Assembly (NCBI GenBank): GCA_044432975.1
Contig: JAWXUC010000004.1
Location: forward strand, 72,604 to 136,603
Reading direction: 5' to 3'
DNA from: JAWXUC01 sp044432975
GTDB taxonomy: Bacteria > Pseudomonadota > Alphaproteobacteria > RF32 > CAG-239
Length of the DNA: 64,000 bases
In this document: positions 34,573 to 42,398 of the stretch, piece after piece
Layout of the letters: each line of letters begins with the position of its first letter
Numbering within the stretch: the first letter of the stretch is position 1
The notes under the pieces: generated by a model
What the model saw: the letters and a program-made list of their open reading frames with translations, nothing else
The model's database searches: none
Told to the model about the DNA's origin: nothing
Program-made: the position numbers and the translations under genes

Positions 34573-34684
34573 ATGTATAGACATATTTGTGGTTTACAAA
34601 TTTGCAAAAAACTTCTATAAATTTTGATATGCTTGTTAGAAGTTTCATAAGTTTCTCAAAAGCATAAAATTGTTGTTGGTGAGG

Positions 34685-34710
34685 CCGTCAGTGAAAACTG
34701 ACGGTTTTTT
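34685..34710 (+). terminator. intrinsic terminator before the modification block
   Basis: CCGTCAGT (34685-34692) pairs with ACTGACGG (34697-34704) around GAAA, followed by six T. It separates the replication block from metK. Confidence 0.9.
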
Positions 34711-34729
34711 ATTATTCAAAGGAAAAAAT

Positions 34730-35737
34730 ATGAAGAAAACAGCGGAGTATGTCTCAATCGGGCATCCTGATAAAATCGCAGATTTCATATCTTCTAAAAT
34801 TCTCGATTATTTAATTGAACGAGATGAAGATGTTAAATATGCAGTCGAAGTAATGATAAAAGATAACGCCGTCGTGCTTGGTGGCGAGATCAAAACCTTT
34901 GTCAATCTTAATGACGATGTGTTGTTTGATTTGGTTATTAATGCTCTGGAACGCATTGGTTATGATGAGGTTTATTCAAAACGCTGGGGAGATAATGCTA
35001 TCAACCCAAGCAAAATCACAATTATCAATTTGATTGGCAAACAATCAAATGAAATCAATCAAGGTGTGAAGCAAGATGGCTGGGGTGACCAAGGCGTGTT
35101 TGTGGGTTATGCTTGTAATGACATTGGCAAGATTAACAAAGAGCTTCGCTTGGCAAGGACTTTGTGTCACACTTTGTATCACAAAGCTTTATGCTCAAGC
35201 AACCTTGGCATTGATATCAAAACTCAAGTAACTCTTGAGAAATATGGCAAGGTCGAGACTGTTGTTGTGGCAATCCCCATGCTTGAAGATGAAGATTTAA
35301 CAAAGATAATTGTTGAAGCCCTCGGCGAGACACCAAAACAAATCATTGTTAATGGCACAGGCTCTTACAAAAAGCATTCATCTATTGCAGATTGTGGAGT
35401 AACCGGCAGAAAACTTGCCTGCGACTTTTATTCAACAGCCTGCCCGATTGGTGGCGGAAGTCCTTGGACTAAAGACCCCAGTAAGGCAGACTTAACCTTA
35501 AACATTTATGCCAGACATTTGGCGATGCAACACTTAAAAGACAATGACGAATGCTTTGTTTATCTTTCATCTTGCATTGGCAAGGCCGAGTTGATGAGTG
35601 CGGTTGTTGTAACAAGGGATTGGACTGGTGATGACATCAAAGAGATTGAAATCAAGGAAACTCCTGCTCAAATCATTGCAAAGTTAGGTCTTAAACATCC
35701 GGTTTATGCTAAACTTTGTATGGTCGGATTGCTTTAA
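34730..35737 (+). CDS. metK: phage S-adenosylmethionine synthetase
   Basis: Makes S-adenosylmethionine from methionine and ATP. The MetK motifs are present in order: YVSIGHPDKIADFIS (methionine-binding HPDK), GWGDQGVFVGYACND (counterpart of GAGDQG), DIKTQVTLEK, DCGVTGRKL and GGGSPWTKDPSKAD (counterpart of GGGAFSGKDPTK). At 335 residues it is shorter than cellular MetK (about 380-400); the C-terminal GHFGR end is missing and loops are trimmed. The ATG at 34730 has AAGGA upstream. It lies between terminators, next to mom and two DNA methyltransferase genes, so it probably feeds DNA methylation during infection. Confidence 0.85.
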   Translation: MKKTAEYVSIGHPDKIADFISSKILDYLIERDEDVKYAVEVMIKDNAVVLGGEIKTFVNLNDDVLFDLVINALERIGYDEVYSKRWGDNAINPSKITIINLIGKQSNEINQGVKQDGWGDQGVFVGYACNDIGKINKELRLARTLCHTLYHKALCSSNLGIDIKTQVTLEKYGKVETVVVAIPMLEDEDLTKIIVEALGETPKQIIVNGTGSYKKHSSIADCGVTGRKLACDFYSTACPIGGGSPWTKDPSKADLTLNIYARHLAMQHLKDNDECFVYLSSCIGKAELMSAVVVTRDWTGDDIKEIEIKETPAQIIAKLGLKHPVYAKLCMVGLL

Positions 35738-35840
35738 GATGGCAGTTTTGCTAGGTTTGAAAGCGAGCGGGTCCTTGCTGGCCTCTTTGTGTATGCGGGG
35801 GCGCAAGCGGCTTTTAAAAACTAGCGATTGCCTTTTTTTT

Positions 35841-35945
35841 AAGGCGGTCAGCGGTCAGCAAAAGTTTAGGTTTTCTGCCGTTTTTGCAACATTTTTTTAT
35901 TAAGGCGGTCAGTTAAGGTGGTCAGTTAGTGACCGCCTTGTTTTT
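35841..35945 (+). promoter_or_regulatory. repeat-rich leader and terminator in front of mom
   Basis: AAGGCGGTCA occurs at 35841 and 35902, and AAGGTGGTCA at 35915. All three can pair with the single TGACCGCCTT at 35930-35939, which is followed by GTTTTTC. The nearest pairing gives a five-base loop. It acts at least as a terminator and could be an attenuator with competing arms. The mom ribosome-binding site (AAGGAGG) lies just beyond. Confidence 0.6.
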
Positions 35946-35957
35946 CAAGGAGGTTTT

Positions 35958-36635
35958 ATGAAAAGATTGATATTTTCAAGTGATAATCTTTTTGGTGATA
36001 AAAAAGTGATTGGCATTACTAATGGGAATTTGACTTTAAGCATCTGCCCTAATGATGAAGCTGATAAAGTTATTAAAAAATTTCATTATTCGCATAAAAC
36101 AACTAAAAATCGTTTTTTATCTTTTGCGGTTAATGATGGCAAAGGTTACTTGCAATTAGGTTATGGCATTCGTCCAATGATTAAAGATAGCATTTCTAAG
36201 TATATCAAAAAAGGCAATTATTGCGAATTTGATAGAATGTGGTTATGTGATGAATTACCTAAAAACTCAGAAAGTCAAGTTATTGCGTTGCTCTTGTCTT
36301 TTATCAAACAGACAATGCCAGCGATTAAATTCGTAATAACTTATGCTGATGAGAGTGTCGGCAACTTTGGAACAATCTATAAGGCAAGTAACGCCTTTTA
36401 TTTGGGCTTTGTATATGTTGATTTTTATCAATTAGAAAATGGTGAGCGAGTTCATCCAGTTAGTATGTGGCATCGACACAAGACCAGAAAATGGGCAACC
36501 TTGCAGAAGCTATATCCAAACATCAAGCATATCTGCCGAGCGACTAATAAGCAAAAACAACATAGATTTTTATACATTTTAAACAAACATTTTGCGAGCC
36601 AAGTGTTAAGAGAAACACGCCTGCTGACCAAGTAG
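35958..36635 (+). CDS. mom: Mom-family DNA hypermodification protein
   Basis: A 225-residue member of the Mom family, whose phage Mu prototype converts adenine in DNA to an N6-carbamoylmethyl form that blocks host restriction. The GNAT-like pattern is visible: VIKKFHYSHKTTKNRFLSF, CEFDRMWLCDELPKNSESQVIALLLSFIK, IKFVITYADESVGNFGTIYKASNAFYLGF. The start has a perfect AAGGAGG. Identification is by pattern, not by alignment. It sits between metK and a ParB-MTase gene; in Mu, mom is under tight transcriptional and methylation control, and here a structured leader precedes it. Confidence 0.72.
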   Translation: MKRLIFSSDNLFGDKKVIGITNGNLTLSICPNDEADKVIKKFHYSHKTTKNRFLSFAVNDGKGYLQLGYGIRPMIKDSISKYIKKGNYCEFDRMWLCDELPKNSESQVIALLLSFIKQTMPAIKFVITYADESVGNFGTIYKASNAFYLGFVYVDFYQLENGERVHPVSMWHRHKTRKWATLQKLYPNIKHICRATNKQKQHRFLYILNKHFASQVLRETRLLTK

Positions 36636-36683
36636 GAGATATGGGGGCAGTTCCCATGGTTCGCTCCAAAAGGAGCTTTTCAA

Positions 36684-37904
36684 ATGGAATTTACACTTAA
36701 CTTTCCAACGGATAAACTTGTGCCTTATGCACGTAATTCAAGAACTCATAGCGATGAGCAAGTGGCTCAAATTATGGCTAGCATAAAAGAGTTTGGTTTT
36801 ACTAATCCAATTTTAATTGGTTCTGATGATGTTATCATTGCAGGACATGGAAGATTGCTTGCGGCTCAAAGATTGGGAATGAGTGAAGTTCCAGTTGTTC
36901 GCCTGCCACATTTAAGTGATACCCAACGCAAAGCATTAGTGATTGCAGATAATAAGTTGGCCTTAAATGCAGGCTGGGATGAAAAGCTCCTTGCCCTAGA
37001 AATTGATGAGCTTAAAGGCTTGGACTTTGATTTAGACTTATTGGGTTTTAATATGGATGAATTAAACGAGCTTGAGTTCTTAGGCGAAGAAAAAGAAGAA
37101 CCTGGAACAGATGAAAATGCTGTGCCAGAAGCTCCTGCTGAGCTAATTACAAAGAAAGGTGATGTTTGGCAACTTGGCAATCATCGTTTGCTTTGTGGTG
37201 ATACAACAATGTATGATGACATAAAAAAACTTATGGCAGATGATGTTGCTGATATGGTTTTTACAGATCCGCCATATAATGTTAACTATGGCGCAACCAT
37301 GAAAGACAGTCTTCGTCATAAAACAAGCGATGTTAATGCTGGTCGTACGATTATGAATGATAATCTTGGAGATGGATTTGCTCAATTCTTAACCGATAGC
37401 TTATCAAATTTAATGATGTTTAATCGAGGTGCTATTTATGTTTGCATGAGTTCTTCAGAGCTTCATACTTTGCATAACTCTTTTGTTGTTTCTGGTGGCA
37501 AGTGGTCAACATTTATTATTTGGGCAAAAAACACATTTACACTTGGGCGAGCAGATTATCAACGTCAATATGAGCCAATCCTTTATGGCTGGGGTAAAGA
37601 CAAACCTCATTATTGGTGTGGAGATAGAAACCAGTCAGATGTTTGGGAATATAACAAGCCTCTTAAAAATGATTTACATCCAACTATGAAGCCAATTGAA
37701 TTGGTGGAAAGAGCTATAAACAATAGCTCAAAGGTTGGTGGTATTGTTTTAGATGGCTTTGGTGGCTCTGGCTCTACCTTGATTGCGGCAGAAAAAACAG
37801 GCAGACATGCAAGGCTTATGGAATTAGATCCAAAATATGTTGATGTAATCATCAAGCGCTTCGAAGAATATTCAGGAAAAAAGGCTGTATTGTTAAATAA
37901 TTAA
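36684..37904 (+). CDS. ParB-like domain / DNA adenine or N4-cytosine methyltransferase
   Basis: A 406-residue fusion. Residues 1 to about 120 are a ParB/Srx-like nuclease fold (YARNSRTHSDEQVAQIMASIKEFGFTNPILI, VIIAGHGRLLAAQRLG). The rest is a beta-class amino-methyltransferase with DPPY (about residue 195) placed before the SAM-binding motif LDGFGGSGSTLIAAE (about 355), and HPTMKPIELVERAI between. The architecture is common in phages. The target sequence cannot be told. GGAG lies before the start. Confidence 0.93.
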   Translation: MEFTLNFPTDKLVPYARNSRTHSDEQVAQIMASIKEFGFTNPILIGSDDVIIAGHGRLLAAQRLGMSEVPVVRLPHLSDTQRKALVIADNKLALNAGWDEKLLALEIDELKGLDFDLDLLGFNMDELNELEFLGEEKEEPGTDENAVPEAPAELITKKGDVWQLGNHRLLCGDTTMYDDIKKLMADDVADMVFTDPPYNVNYGATMKDSLRHKTSDVNAGRTIMNDNLGDGFAQFLTDSLSNLMMFNRGAIYVCMSSSELHTLHNSFVVSGGKWSTFIIWAKNTFTLGRADYQRQYEPILYGWGKDKPHYWCGDRNQSDVWEYNKPLKNDLHPTMKPIELVERAINNSSKVGGIVLDGFGGSGSTLIAAEKTGRHARLMELDPKYVDVIIKRFEEYSGKKAVLLNN

Positions 37905-37918
37905 AAATAACTCATTTT

Positions 37919-37976
37919 TATTGCAAAAACAACTGGATATAAATATTTATTCAAGCAATACTGTAGATGTAAACAG
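37919..37976 (+). promoter_or_regulatory. duplicated promoter or operator region, copy 1
   Basis: TATTGCAAA, then ACTGGATA, then CAAGCAATACTGTAGATGTAA. The same blocks in the same order recur at 39802-39860, each in front of a small gene cluster. Confidence 0.55.
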
Positions 37977-37991
37977 ATAAGGAGCATAAAA

Positions 37992-38216
37992 ATGAAAAAA
38001 GCTAAAAAGAACATAATCGATGAGTTAATCAGACACGAAGTTATCAAGTTAGATGAAATTTGCGATGCCTTAGTTGAAACAAAAATCTTAAAAATCAAAG
38101 ATTGGAAAGGTTATATATCAGAAAGTGATGTTTTTTGCTGGTTTGAAGAAAACCCAAGCGTTGAGGAAAAAAGAAAAGTTTTAACCGCCCTTGGCTATGA
38201 TGTAAGCAATTTATAA
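37992..38216 (+). CDS. small phage protein
   Basis: A 74-residue acidic-basic mixed helical protein (KKNIIDELIRHEVIKLDEICDALVE) with a good AAGGAG site. No family recognised. Its stop is followed by the next gene after about 15 bases. Confidence 0.6.
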   Translation: MKKAKKNIIDELIRHEVIKLDEICDALVETKILKIKDWKGYISESDVFCWFEENPSVEEKRKVLTALGYDVSNL

Positions 38217-38230
38217 TGGGAGAAAAAACA

Positions 38231-38428
38231 ATGCCAAAATACCCAGATATAACAGTCCAATTAACAGGTGGGGACGGCAACGCCTTTGCCATTATTGGAA
38301 AATGTCTACAAGCAATGCGAAGAGCAAACGTTCCACAAGAAGAAAGAGACAAATTCCAAGCAGAAGCAACAAGTGGCGATTACAACCACTTATTAACCAC
38401 CTGCATAGACTGGCTTAATGTAGAGTAA
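38231..38428 (+). CDS. conserved small phage protein
   Basis: A 65-residue protein, MPKYPDITVQLTGGDGNAFAIIGKCLQAMRRA, ending EATSGDYNHLLTTCIDWLNVE. This is a widely conserved small protein in phages and prophages (the GxDGNAFAI and EATSGDY motifs recur); its function is not known. The ATG at 38231, preceded by GGGAG, is chosen over the ATG at 38216, which overlaps the previous stop. Confidence 0.75.
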   Translation: MPKYPDITVQLTGGDGNAFAIIGKCLQAMRRANVPQEERDKFQAEATSGDYNHLLTTCIDWLNVE

Positions 38429-38445
38429 GCTTAATAAAAACACAG

Positions 38446-38473
38446 CAAAGCGAAGGTTATCACTCGCTTTTTG
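38446..38473 (+). terminator. intrinsic terminator
   Basis: CAAAGCGA (38446-38453) pairs with TCGCTTTTTG (38464-38473) around a ten-base loop. Confidence 0.75.
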
Positions 38474-38559
38474 TTTAATAAAAAAGCTATAAGTTCAATT
38501 TTTTGTTGTTTTTTATAATATCTTTGAATATACTATGTGTATAAATCAAGGAGATTATA

Positions 38560-39399
38560 ATGAGAGAAGAGACTATTCGCATATTTTTGCCAGATGGCAA
38601 TCCTAAGGGGGTTAGAGAGGCAGATATAAGCGGTCACCCTGTCGAAATTATCTTAATGCCAAAAATAGAAATAAAAAATAATAAAAACAAATTAGATTTT
38701 CTAGGTTGTTATATTTTGGTGGACACTCTTACGGCGGAAAAACCAGAAATTTATATTGGTGAAGGAAAAGTAAAAGAAAGAGTTAGTCAGCATATAACGG
38801 CTAAACCTTTCTGGAATTATTTATTTGCAATAAGATTAAAAGATGAAGCTGGTTTTAATAAGGCACAAATTTCACATCTAGAACGAGAGCTAATAAAATA
38901 TGCAAAAAAAGTTAATCAATCTAATTTGATGGAAAATAAACAAGAACCTGTTAAATATCCAATGGATAAACACGAATCTGGGTTATTAAAGAAATTCTTA
39001 GATGATATTGAGATATTACTACCTTGTTTAGGGCTTAAAATTCTTCAACCTTTATCCGAGGGCAAAAAAGCAGATATACTTACTATTAAAAACAAACAAG
39101 GATTTAATGCGTCAGCAGAAGAAGTCGAAGATGGCTTTTTGGTTCATAAAGGAGCAATAGCAAGATTAGATCACACACCATCATTTGTAGGAACTTCAGA
39201 ATATAGGTATCGTCAAAGACTTTTAGATGATGGAATTTTGAAGCAAGAAAATTCTGTATTGGTTTTACAAGAAGACCATAAATTTTCAAGCCCCTCAAAC
39301 GCAGCAGGTGTAATACTTGGTGCTTCTGTTAACGGCTTAAATTACTGGATAAATAGTAAAGGCCAAACATTAACCGACATATATAAAGCGGAAAAATAA
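38560..39399 (+). CDS. GIY-YIG nuclease with DUF4357 domain
   Basis: A 279-residue protein. The GIY-YIG domain is at about residues 45-115 (LGCYILVDT ... PEIYIGEGKVKERVSQHI), and the C-terminal DUF4357 domain is at about 225-275 (SPSNAAGVILGASVNGLNYWINSKGQTL). This pairing is known in phage and defence-related genes; DUF4357 is thought to help DNA recognition. It is a single-gene unit with its own start site (AAGGAG) and terminators on both sides. It could be a phage-borne anti-competitor nuclease acting on unmodified DNA, given the modification genes nearby; that is inference. Confidence 0.82.
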   Translation: MREETIRIFLPDGNPKGVREADISGHPVEIILMPKIEIKNNKNKLDFLGCYILVDTLTAEKPEIYIGEGKVKERVSQHITAKPFWNYLFAIRLKDEAGFNKAQISHLERELIKYAKKVNQSNLMENKQEPVKYPMDKHESGLLKKFLDDIEILLPCLGLKILQPLSEGKKADILTIKNKQGFNASAEEVEDGFLVHKGAIARLDHTPSFVGTSEYRYRQRLLDDGILKQENSVLVLQEDHKFSSPSNAAGVILGASVNGLNYWINSKGQTLTDIYKAEK

Positions 39400-39406
39400 A
39401 AAACTT

Positions 39407-39438
39407 AAGGTGCAGAATTTATACTCTGCACCTTTTTT
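39407..39438. terminator. bidirectional terminator
   Basis: AAGGTGCAGA (39407-39416) pairs with TCTGCACCTT (39425-39434), followed by T residues. It separates two convergent genes. Confidence 0.9.
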
Positions 39439-39439
39439 G

Positions 39440-39721
39440 TTATTCTGATTTTGGTTTTTCTTTTAAAAAATAATAACGAGTGTTGTCTTTTTTCTCGCTG
39501 ATGAGCTCTTTCTCTGGCAAAAGTTTGACGAGTGTTGACATTGCACCACGCACCGAGTTTTCTTTCCATTTGAGAGCGTCTGCCATTTCTTTTAAGTTTG
39601 CACCTTCTGGGCGGCTTAACATAACGCTCATAAGGGCTGTTTTTCCTGTTTTTGATAATTCAGGCGTTGGGTTTGTCGTTTCTGTTGAGGCTTTTGTTTC
39701 ATTTTTAGCTTGTGTTGTCAT
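39440..39721 (-). CDS. DUF3489 domain protein
   Basis: A 93-residue protein; the C-terminal 60 residues match DUF3489: SVMLSRPEGANLKEMADALKWKENSVRGAMSTLVK, a winged-helix-like fold. The N-terminal 25 residues are disordered and Thr-rich. DUF3489 genes occur in alphaproteobacterial prophages. It is the only minus-strand gene in the prophage, which fits a lysogeny-stage or regulatory gene. GGATATAATT precedes the start. Confidence 0.82.
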   Translation of the reverse strand: MTTQAKNETKASTETTNPTPELSKTGKTALMSVMLSRPEGANLKEMADALKWKENSVRGAMSTLVKLLPEKELISEKKDNTRYYFLKEKPKSE

Positions 39722-39801
39722 AATTATATCCTTTCATAGTTGGTTAACACACCCAATTCAATGCTTGTATTTCAAGTAAAGTCCAGCTTTTTATTGCACA
39801 T

Positions 39802-39860
39802 TATTGCAAATAAATTACTGGATAATCAATGACTTCCAAGCGATACTGTAGATGTAAAGA
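39802..39860 (+). promoter_or_regulatory. duplicated promoter or operator region, copy 2
   Basis: TATTGCAAA, TTACTGGATA, then CAAGCGATACTGTAGATGTAA, matching 37919-37976 with a two-base difference in spacing. It lies between the divergent DUF3489 gene and the 39896 gene, so it could be a shared control region. Confidence 0.55.
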
Positions 39861-39895
39861 GCAGCAGGCTCGAGTTTAATATTAAGGAGAAAAAA

Positions 39896-40387
39896 ATGAC
39901 ACATAAAGTATTTACTATTATAGGAACTAAAAACCCTGAATGGGGCTTTTATGGAACAGTTAAAGGCATTTTAAGAACAGATGAAAAAACGACTCAAATA
40001 TGGATTAATATTTCAACGGCTATCATGAAAATAACAAATTTTAACGAGACACAAACTCAAGAGCTTTTAGATAGCAAGTGGGGGCGACATACAGCAAATA
40101 GCTTTTATGATGAACTTAAAGACGGCACATTTATTGAGGCTTTTCAAAAAAGAGTATCAAAATCAGATTTGATAAAGGCTTATAACGATTACATTGCCCC
40201 TAGTGCTTATCACAATCCAAGAGAAACAAACAAAGAGCTTTTTTGCAAGGAGCTTGCAAAGTTAAGTAAAAAGTATGGGATAGTTATCCAAAGCGTTGGC
40301 GGTGTAATCCAAAACAATAACGGCTTTATACGATATAACGAAGATTTAGACAGCGGTGATTTAATGCCAATTTGGGAGGATGAATAA
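39896..40387 (+). CDS. phage protein of unknown function
   Basis: A 163-residue soluble protein (THKVFTIIGTKNPEWGFYGTVKG ... VIQSVGGVIQNNNGFIRYNED). No motif that I recognise. It is preceded by AAGGAG and overlaps the next gene by one base. Confidence 0.6.
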   Translation: MTHKVFTIIGTKNPEWGFYGTVKGILRTDEKTTQIWINISTAIMKITNFNETQTQELLDSKWGRHTANSFYDELKDGTFIEAFQKRVSKSDLIKAYNDYIAPSAYHNPRETNKELFCKELAKLSKKYGIVIQSVGGVIQNNNGFIRYNEDLDSGDLMPIWEDE

Positions 40388-40767
40388 TGATTAAATATAA
40401 AAACATACCAAAAAGCTTGCTAAAATTAGTTAAACAAGTGATAGCAGAGTTTGAAAAGAATAATTTTGAAACAATTGACTTTTTGTTTCAAGAGACAAAA
40501 GCGGGCGATATTTTTATCTATGCTCCCAAAAAGGAAGAGCATTTTGCAGAAAAGTATAACCAAGATTTAACCGATGCTAGAAAAGAACAGTTGGATGCTG
40601 CTTTTAATATCCTCATAGATAAACTAGAAGAGCAAGGTATTATAACTTTGCTTATAAATGGCCGATTAAAAGAAGGTGGGCATCTTGTTCTTTTAACCAA
40701 AGACGGCTTTGAGAAGGCCCAAGATAAAGTCATGCAGTTGACTGGCAACAACACAACAGAACACTAA
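40387..40767 (+). CDS. phage protein of unknown function
   Basis: A 126-residue mixed alpha/beta protein (KNIPKSLLKLVKQVIAEFEKNNFETIDFLFQE ...) coupled to the preceding gene (TAATG). No family recognised. A terminator follows directly. Confidence 0.6.
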   Translation: MIKYKNIPKSLLKLVKQVIAEFEKNNFETIDFLFQETKAGDIFIYAPKKEEHFAEKYNQDLTDARKEQLDAAFNILIDKLEEQGIITLLINGRLKEGGHLVLLTKDGFEKAQDKVMQLTGNNTTEH

Positions 40768-40794
40768 AGCTAGGTTAAATACCTAGCTTTTTTT
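40766..40794 (+). terminator. intrinsic terminator
   Basis: AAAGCTAGGT (40766-40775) pairs with ACCTAGCTTT (40781-40790) around TAAAT and runs into T. Confidence 0.9.
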
Positions 40795-40798
40795 ATAA

Positions 40799-40821
40799 CG
40801 GGGCAAAACGCCTCGTTTTTT
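40799..40821 (+). terminator. second terminator before dcm
   Basis: CGGGGC (40799-40804) pairs with GCCTCG (40810-40815) followed by TTTTT. It lies just after the previous terminator and 14 bases before the methyltransferase start. Confidence 0.65.
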
Positions 40822-40835
40822 ATTGGAGAATGCAA

Positions 40836-41867
40836 ATGAAAGTATTAAGCCTTTTTGACGGTATCAGCTGTGGGCGTGTGGCTTTGGAACGTGCTGGAGT
40901 TAAGGTTTCTACTTACTATGCTAGTGAAATTGATAAATATGCTGAGGCTGTTTCAAAGAAAAATTATCCTGATATTATCCGCTTGGGCGATGTTCGTAAT
41001 ATTGATTTTAGCCAGTTTATTGGCAAAATTGATTTAATTATTGGTGGCTCGCCTTGTCAAGATTTATCAATTGCAAAACAAAATCGCCAAGGTTTAAGCG
41101 GTGAGCGTTCAGGCTTATTTTGGAAGTTTGTTGAAGCGGTGGAAACAATTAAGCCTAAATACTTTATGCTAGAAAATGTTGCCTCTATGAGCCAAGAGAA
41201 TAAAGAGCTCATTTCAAAGACTCTTGGTGTTGAGTCAATTTTGATAAACTCGGCTCTTGTTTCTGCCCAACAAAGAAAAAGACTTTATTGGTGCAATTGG
41301 GCAAATGACTTGCCAGAAGATAAAGGAATTTTGCTTCAAGATATTTTAGAAACTGGCGAGGCTTGGAATGATAAAAGTCATTGTTTAACTTCAAGTTATA
41401 AGGGAGCAATCTTCCCTCATGATTTTTTAAGGCATCAAAGACAAATGGTGGCAGAACCTGTTGGCTGTGCTTTAAGAAGCAGAGAGAATAAAAAACAACT
41501 AGAGGTCAGAAAAGATAAAAAATCTAATGCTATGACCTCAGCAAGAACAGATAGCATGGTTTGCTCTCCTGTTCGGCTTGGTTCATTAGGCAAGCCATCT
41601 CAAGGCAACAGGGTTTATTCTGTTAAAGGAAAATCTGTTTGTTTATCAGCTCAGAGCGGTGGTAAAGGTGCAAAAACAGGGCTTTACAAAATTGATTTGC
41701 CTGATGGTGATTATATGGTGCGTAAATTAAGCCCAACAGAGTGCGAGAGACTTCAAACTCTGCCAGAGGGTTATACAGAAGGAGTTTCAAACACTCAACG
41801 TTATAAAGCAATTGGTAATGGTTGGACTGTTGATGTTTTGGTGCATTTGTTTAAGAAATTGGAGTAA
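40836..41867 (+). CDS. dcm: DNA (cytosine-5) methyltransferase
   Basis: A 343-residue C5-methyltransferase. Motif I is LSLFDGISCGRVALE (residue 4 on), motif IV is GGSPCQDLS with catalytic Cys (about 73), motif VI is MLENV (about 112), motif VIII is QQRKRLYW, and motifs IX-X are LSPTECERLQTLPEGYT and AIGNGWTVDVLVHLF. The variable region is short, so the target is probably simple. The ATG at 40836 has GGAG at good distance. It lies after two terminators and one gene before the small terminase, so it may be expressed with the late genes. Confidence 0.95.
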   Translation: MKVLSLFDGISCGRVALERAGVKVSTYYASEIDKYAEAVSKKNYPDIIRLGDVRNIDFSQFIGKIDLIIGGSPCQDLSIAKQNRQGLSGERSGLFWKFVEAVETIKPKYFMLENVASMSQENKELISKTLGVESILINSALVSAQQRKRLYWCNWANDLPEDKGILLQDILETGEAWNDKSHCLTSSYKGAIFPHDFLRHQRQMVAEPVGCALRSRENKKQLEVRKDKKSNAMTSARTDSMVCSPVRLGSLGKPSQGNRVYSVKGKSVCLSAQSGGKGAKTGLYKIDLPDGDYMVRKLSPTECERLQTLPEGYTEGVSNTQRYKAIGNGWTVDVLVHLFKKLE

Positions 41868-41870
41868 GTT

Positions 41871-42398
41871 ATGGGAGTATCGCAAAGGGAATATGCAAGA
41901 ATGCGAGGTTGTGCCTTATCAACTGTGCAAAAAGCCATTGCCTCTGGACGGATTAAGCTAAATGCTGATAAGACCATTAACCCAGAGCAAGCCGATATTG
42001 ATTGGGCGCAAAACACCAATCCTGCTCGTGCTAAACTTCAAGAGCCACCACCAGAAATGCCTAAAAGCACTTCTTATAATGCAAATGCTTTTAATGACAC
42101 ACCAAAGGTTAGCGGTGGTTTCCAGCAAGTTCGCACCGCAAAAGAATATTACACAGCGATGAATATCAAGGATCGCTGGCTAAAATTCAAAGGTGAACTT
42201 GTCGAGCGAGCCAAAGTTAATGACCATATTTTTAAGCTTGGCAGAAATTTAACCAATGCTTTATTGCTATGGCCAACAAGGGATAGCCCAATCATCGCCT
42301 CAAAACTCAATGTTGACGAGAACGAATTAAGGATAATATTAAATGAACGCATCAGAGAATTCTTATCAGAATACGGAGACCCAACAAACCCACTATGA
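41871..42398 (+). CDS. terminase small subunit, Nu1-like
   Basis: A 175-residue protein: an N-terminal helix-turn-helix (SQREYARMRGCALSTVQKAIASGRI) typical of lambda Nu1-like small terminases, a Pro/Asn-rich linker, and a C-terminal helical region (AKEYYTAMNIKDRWLKFKGELVERAKV). It recognises the packaging site. It begins three bases after dcm and overlaps the large subunit gene by 56 bases. Confidence 0.82.
   Translation: MGVSQREYARMRGCALSTVQKAIASGRIKLNADKTINPEQADIDWAQNTNPARAKLQEPPPEMPKSTSYNANAFNDTPKVSGGFQQVRTAKEYYTAMNIKDRWLKFKGELVERAKVNDHIFKLGRNLTNALLLWPTRDSPIIASKLNVDENELRIILNERIREFLSEYGDPTNPL

Noticed and set aside
35706..35903. Open frame of 65 codons after metK
   Set aside because: It begins inside metK, has an odd composition and runs through the repeat-rich leader; no ribosome site or family match.
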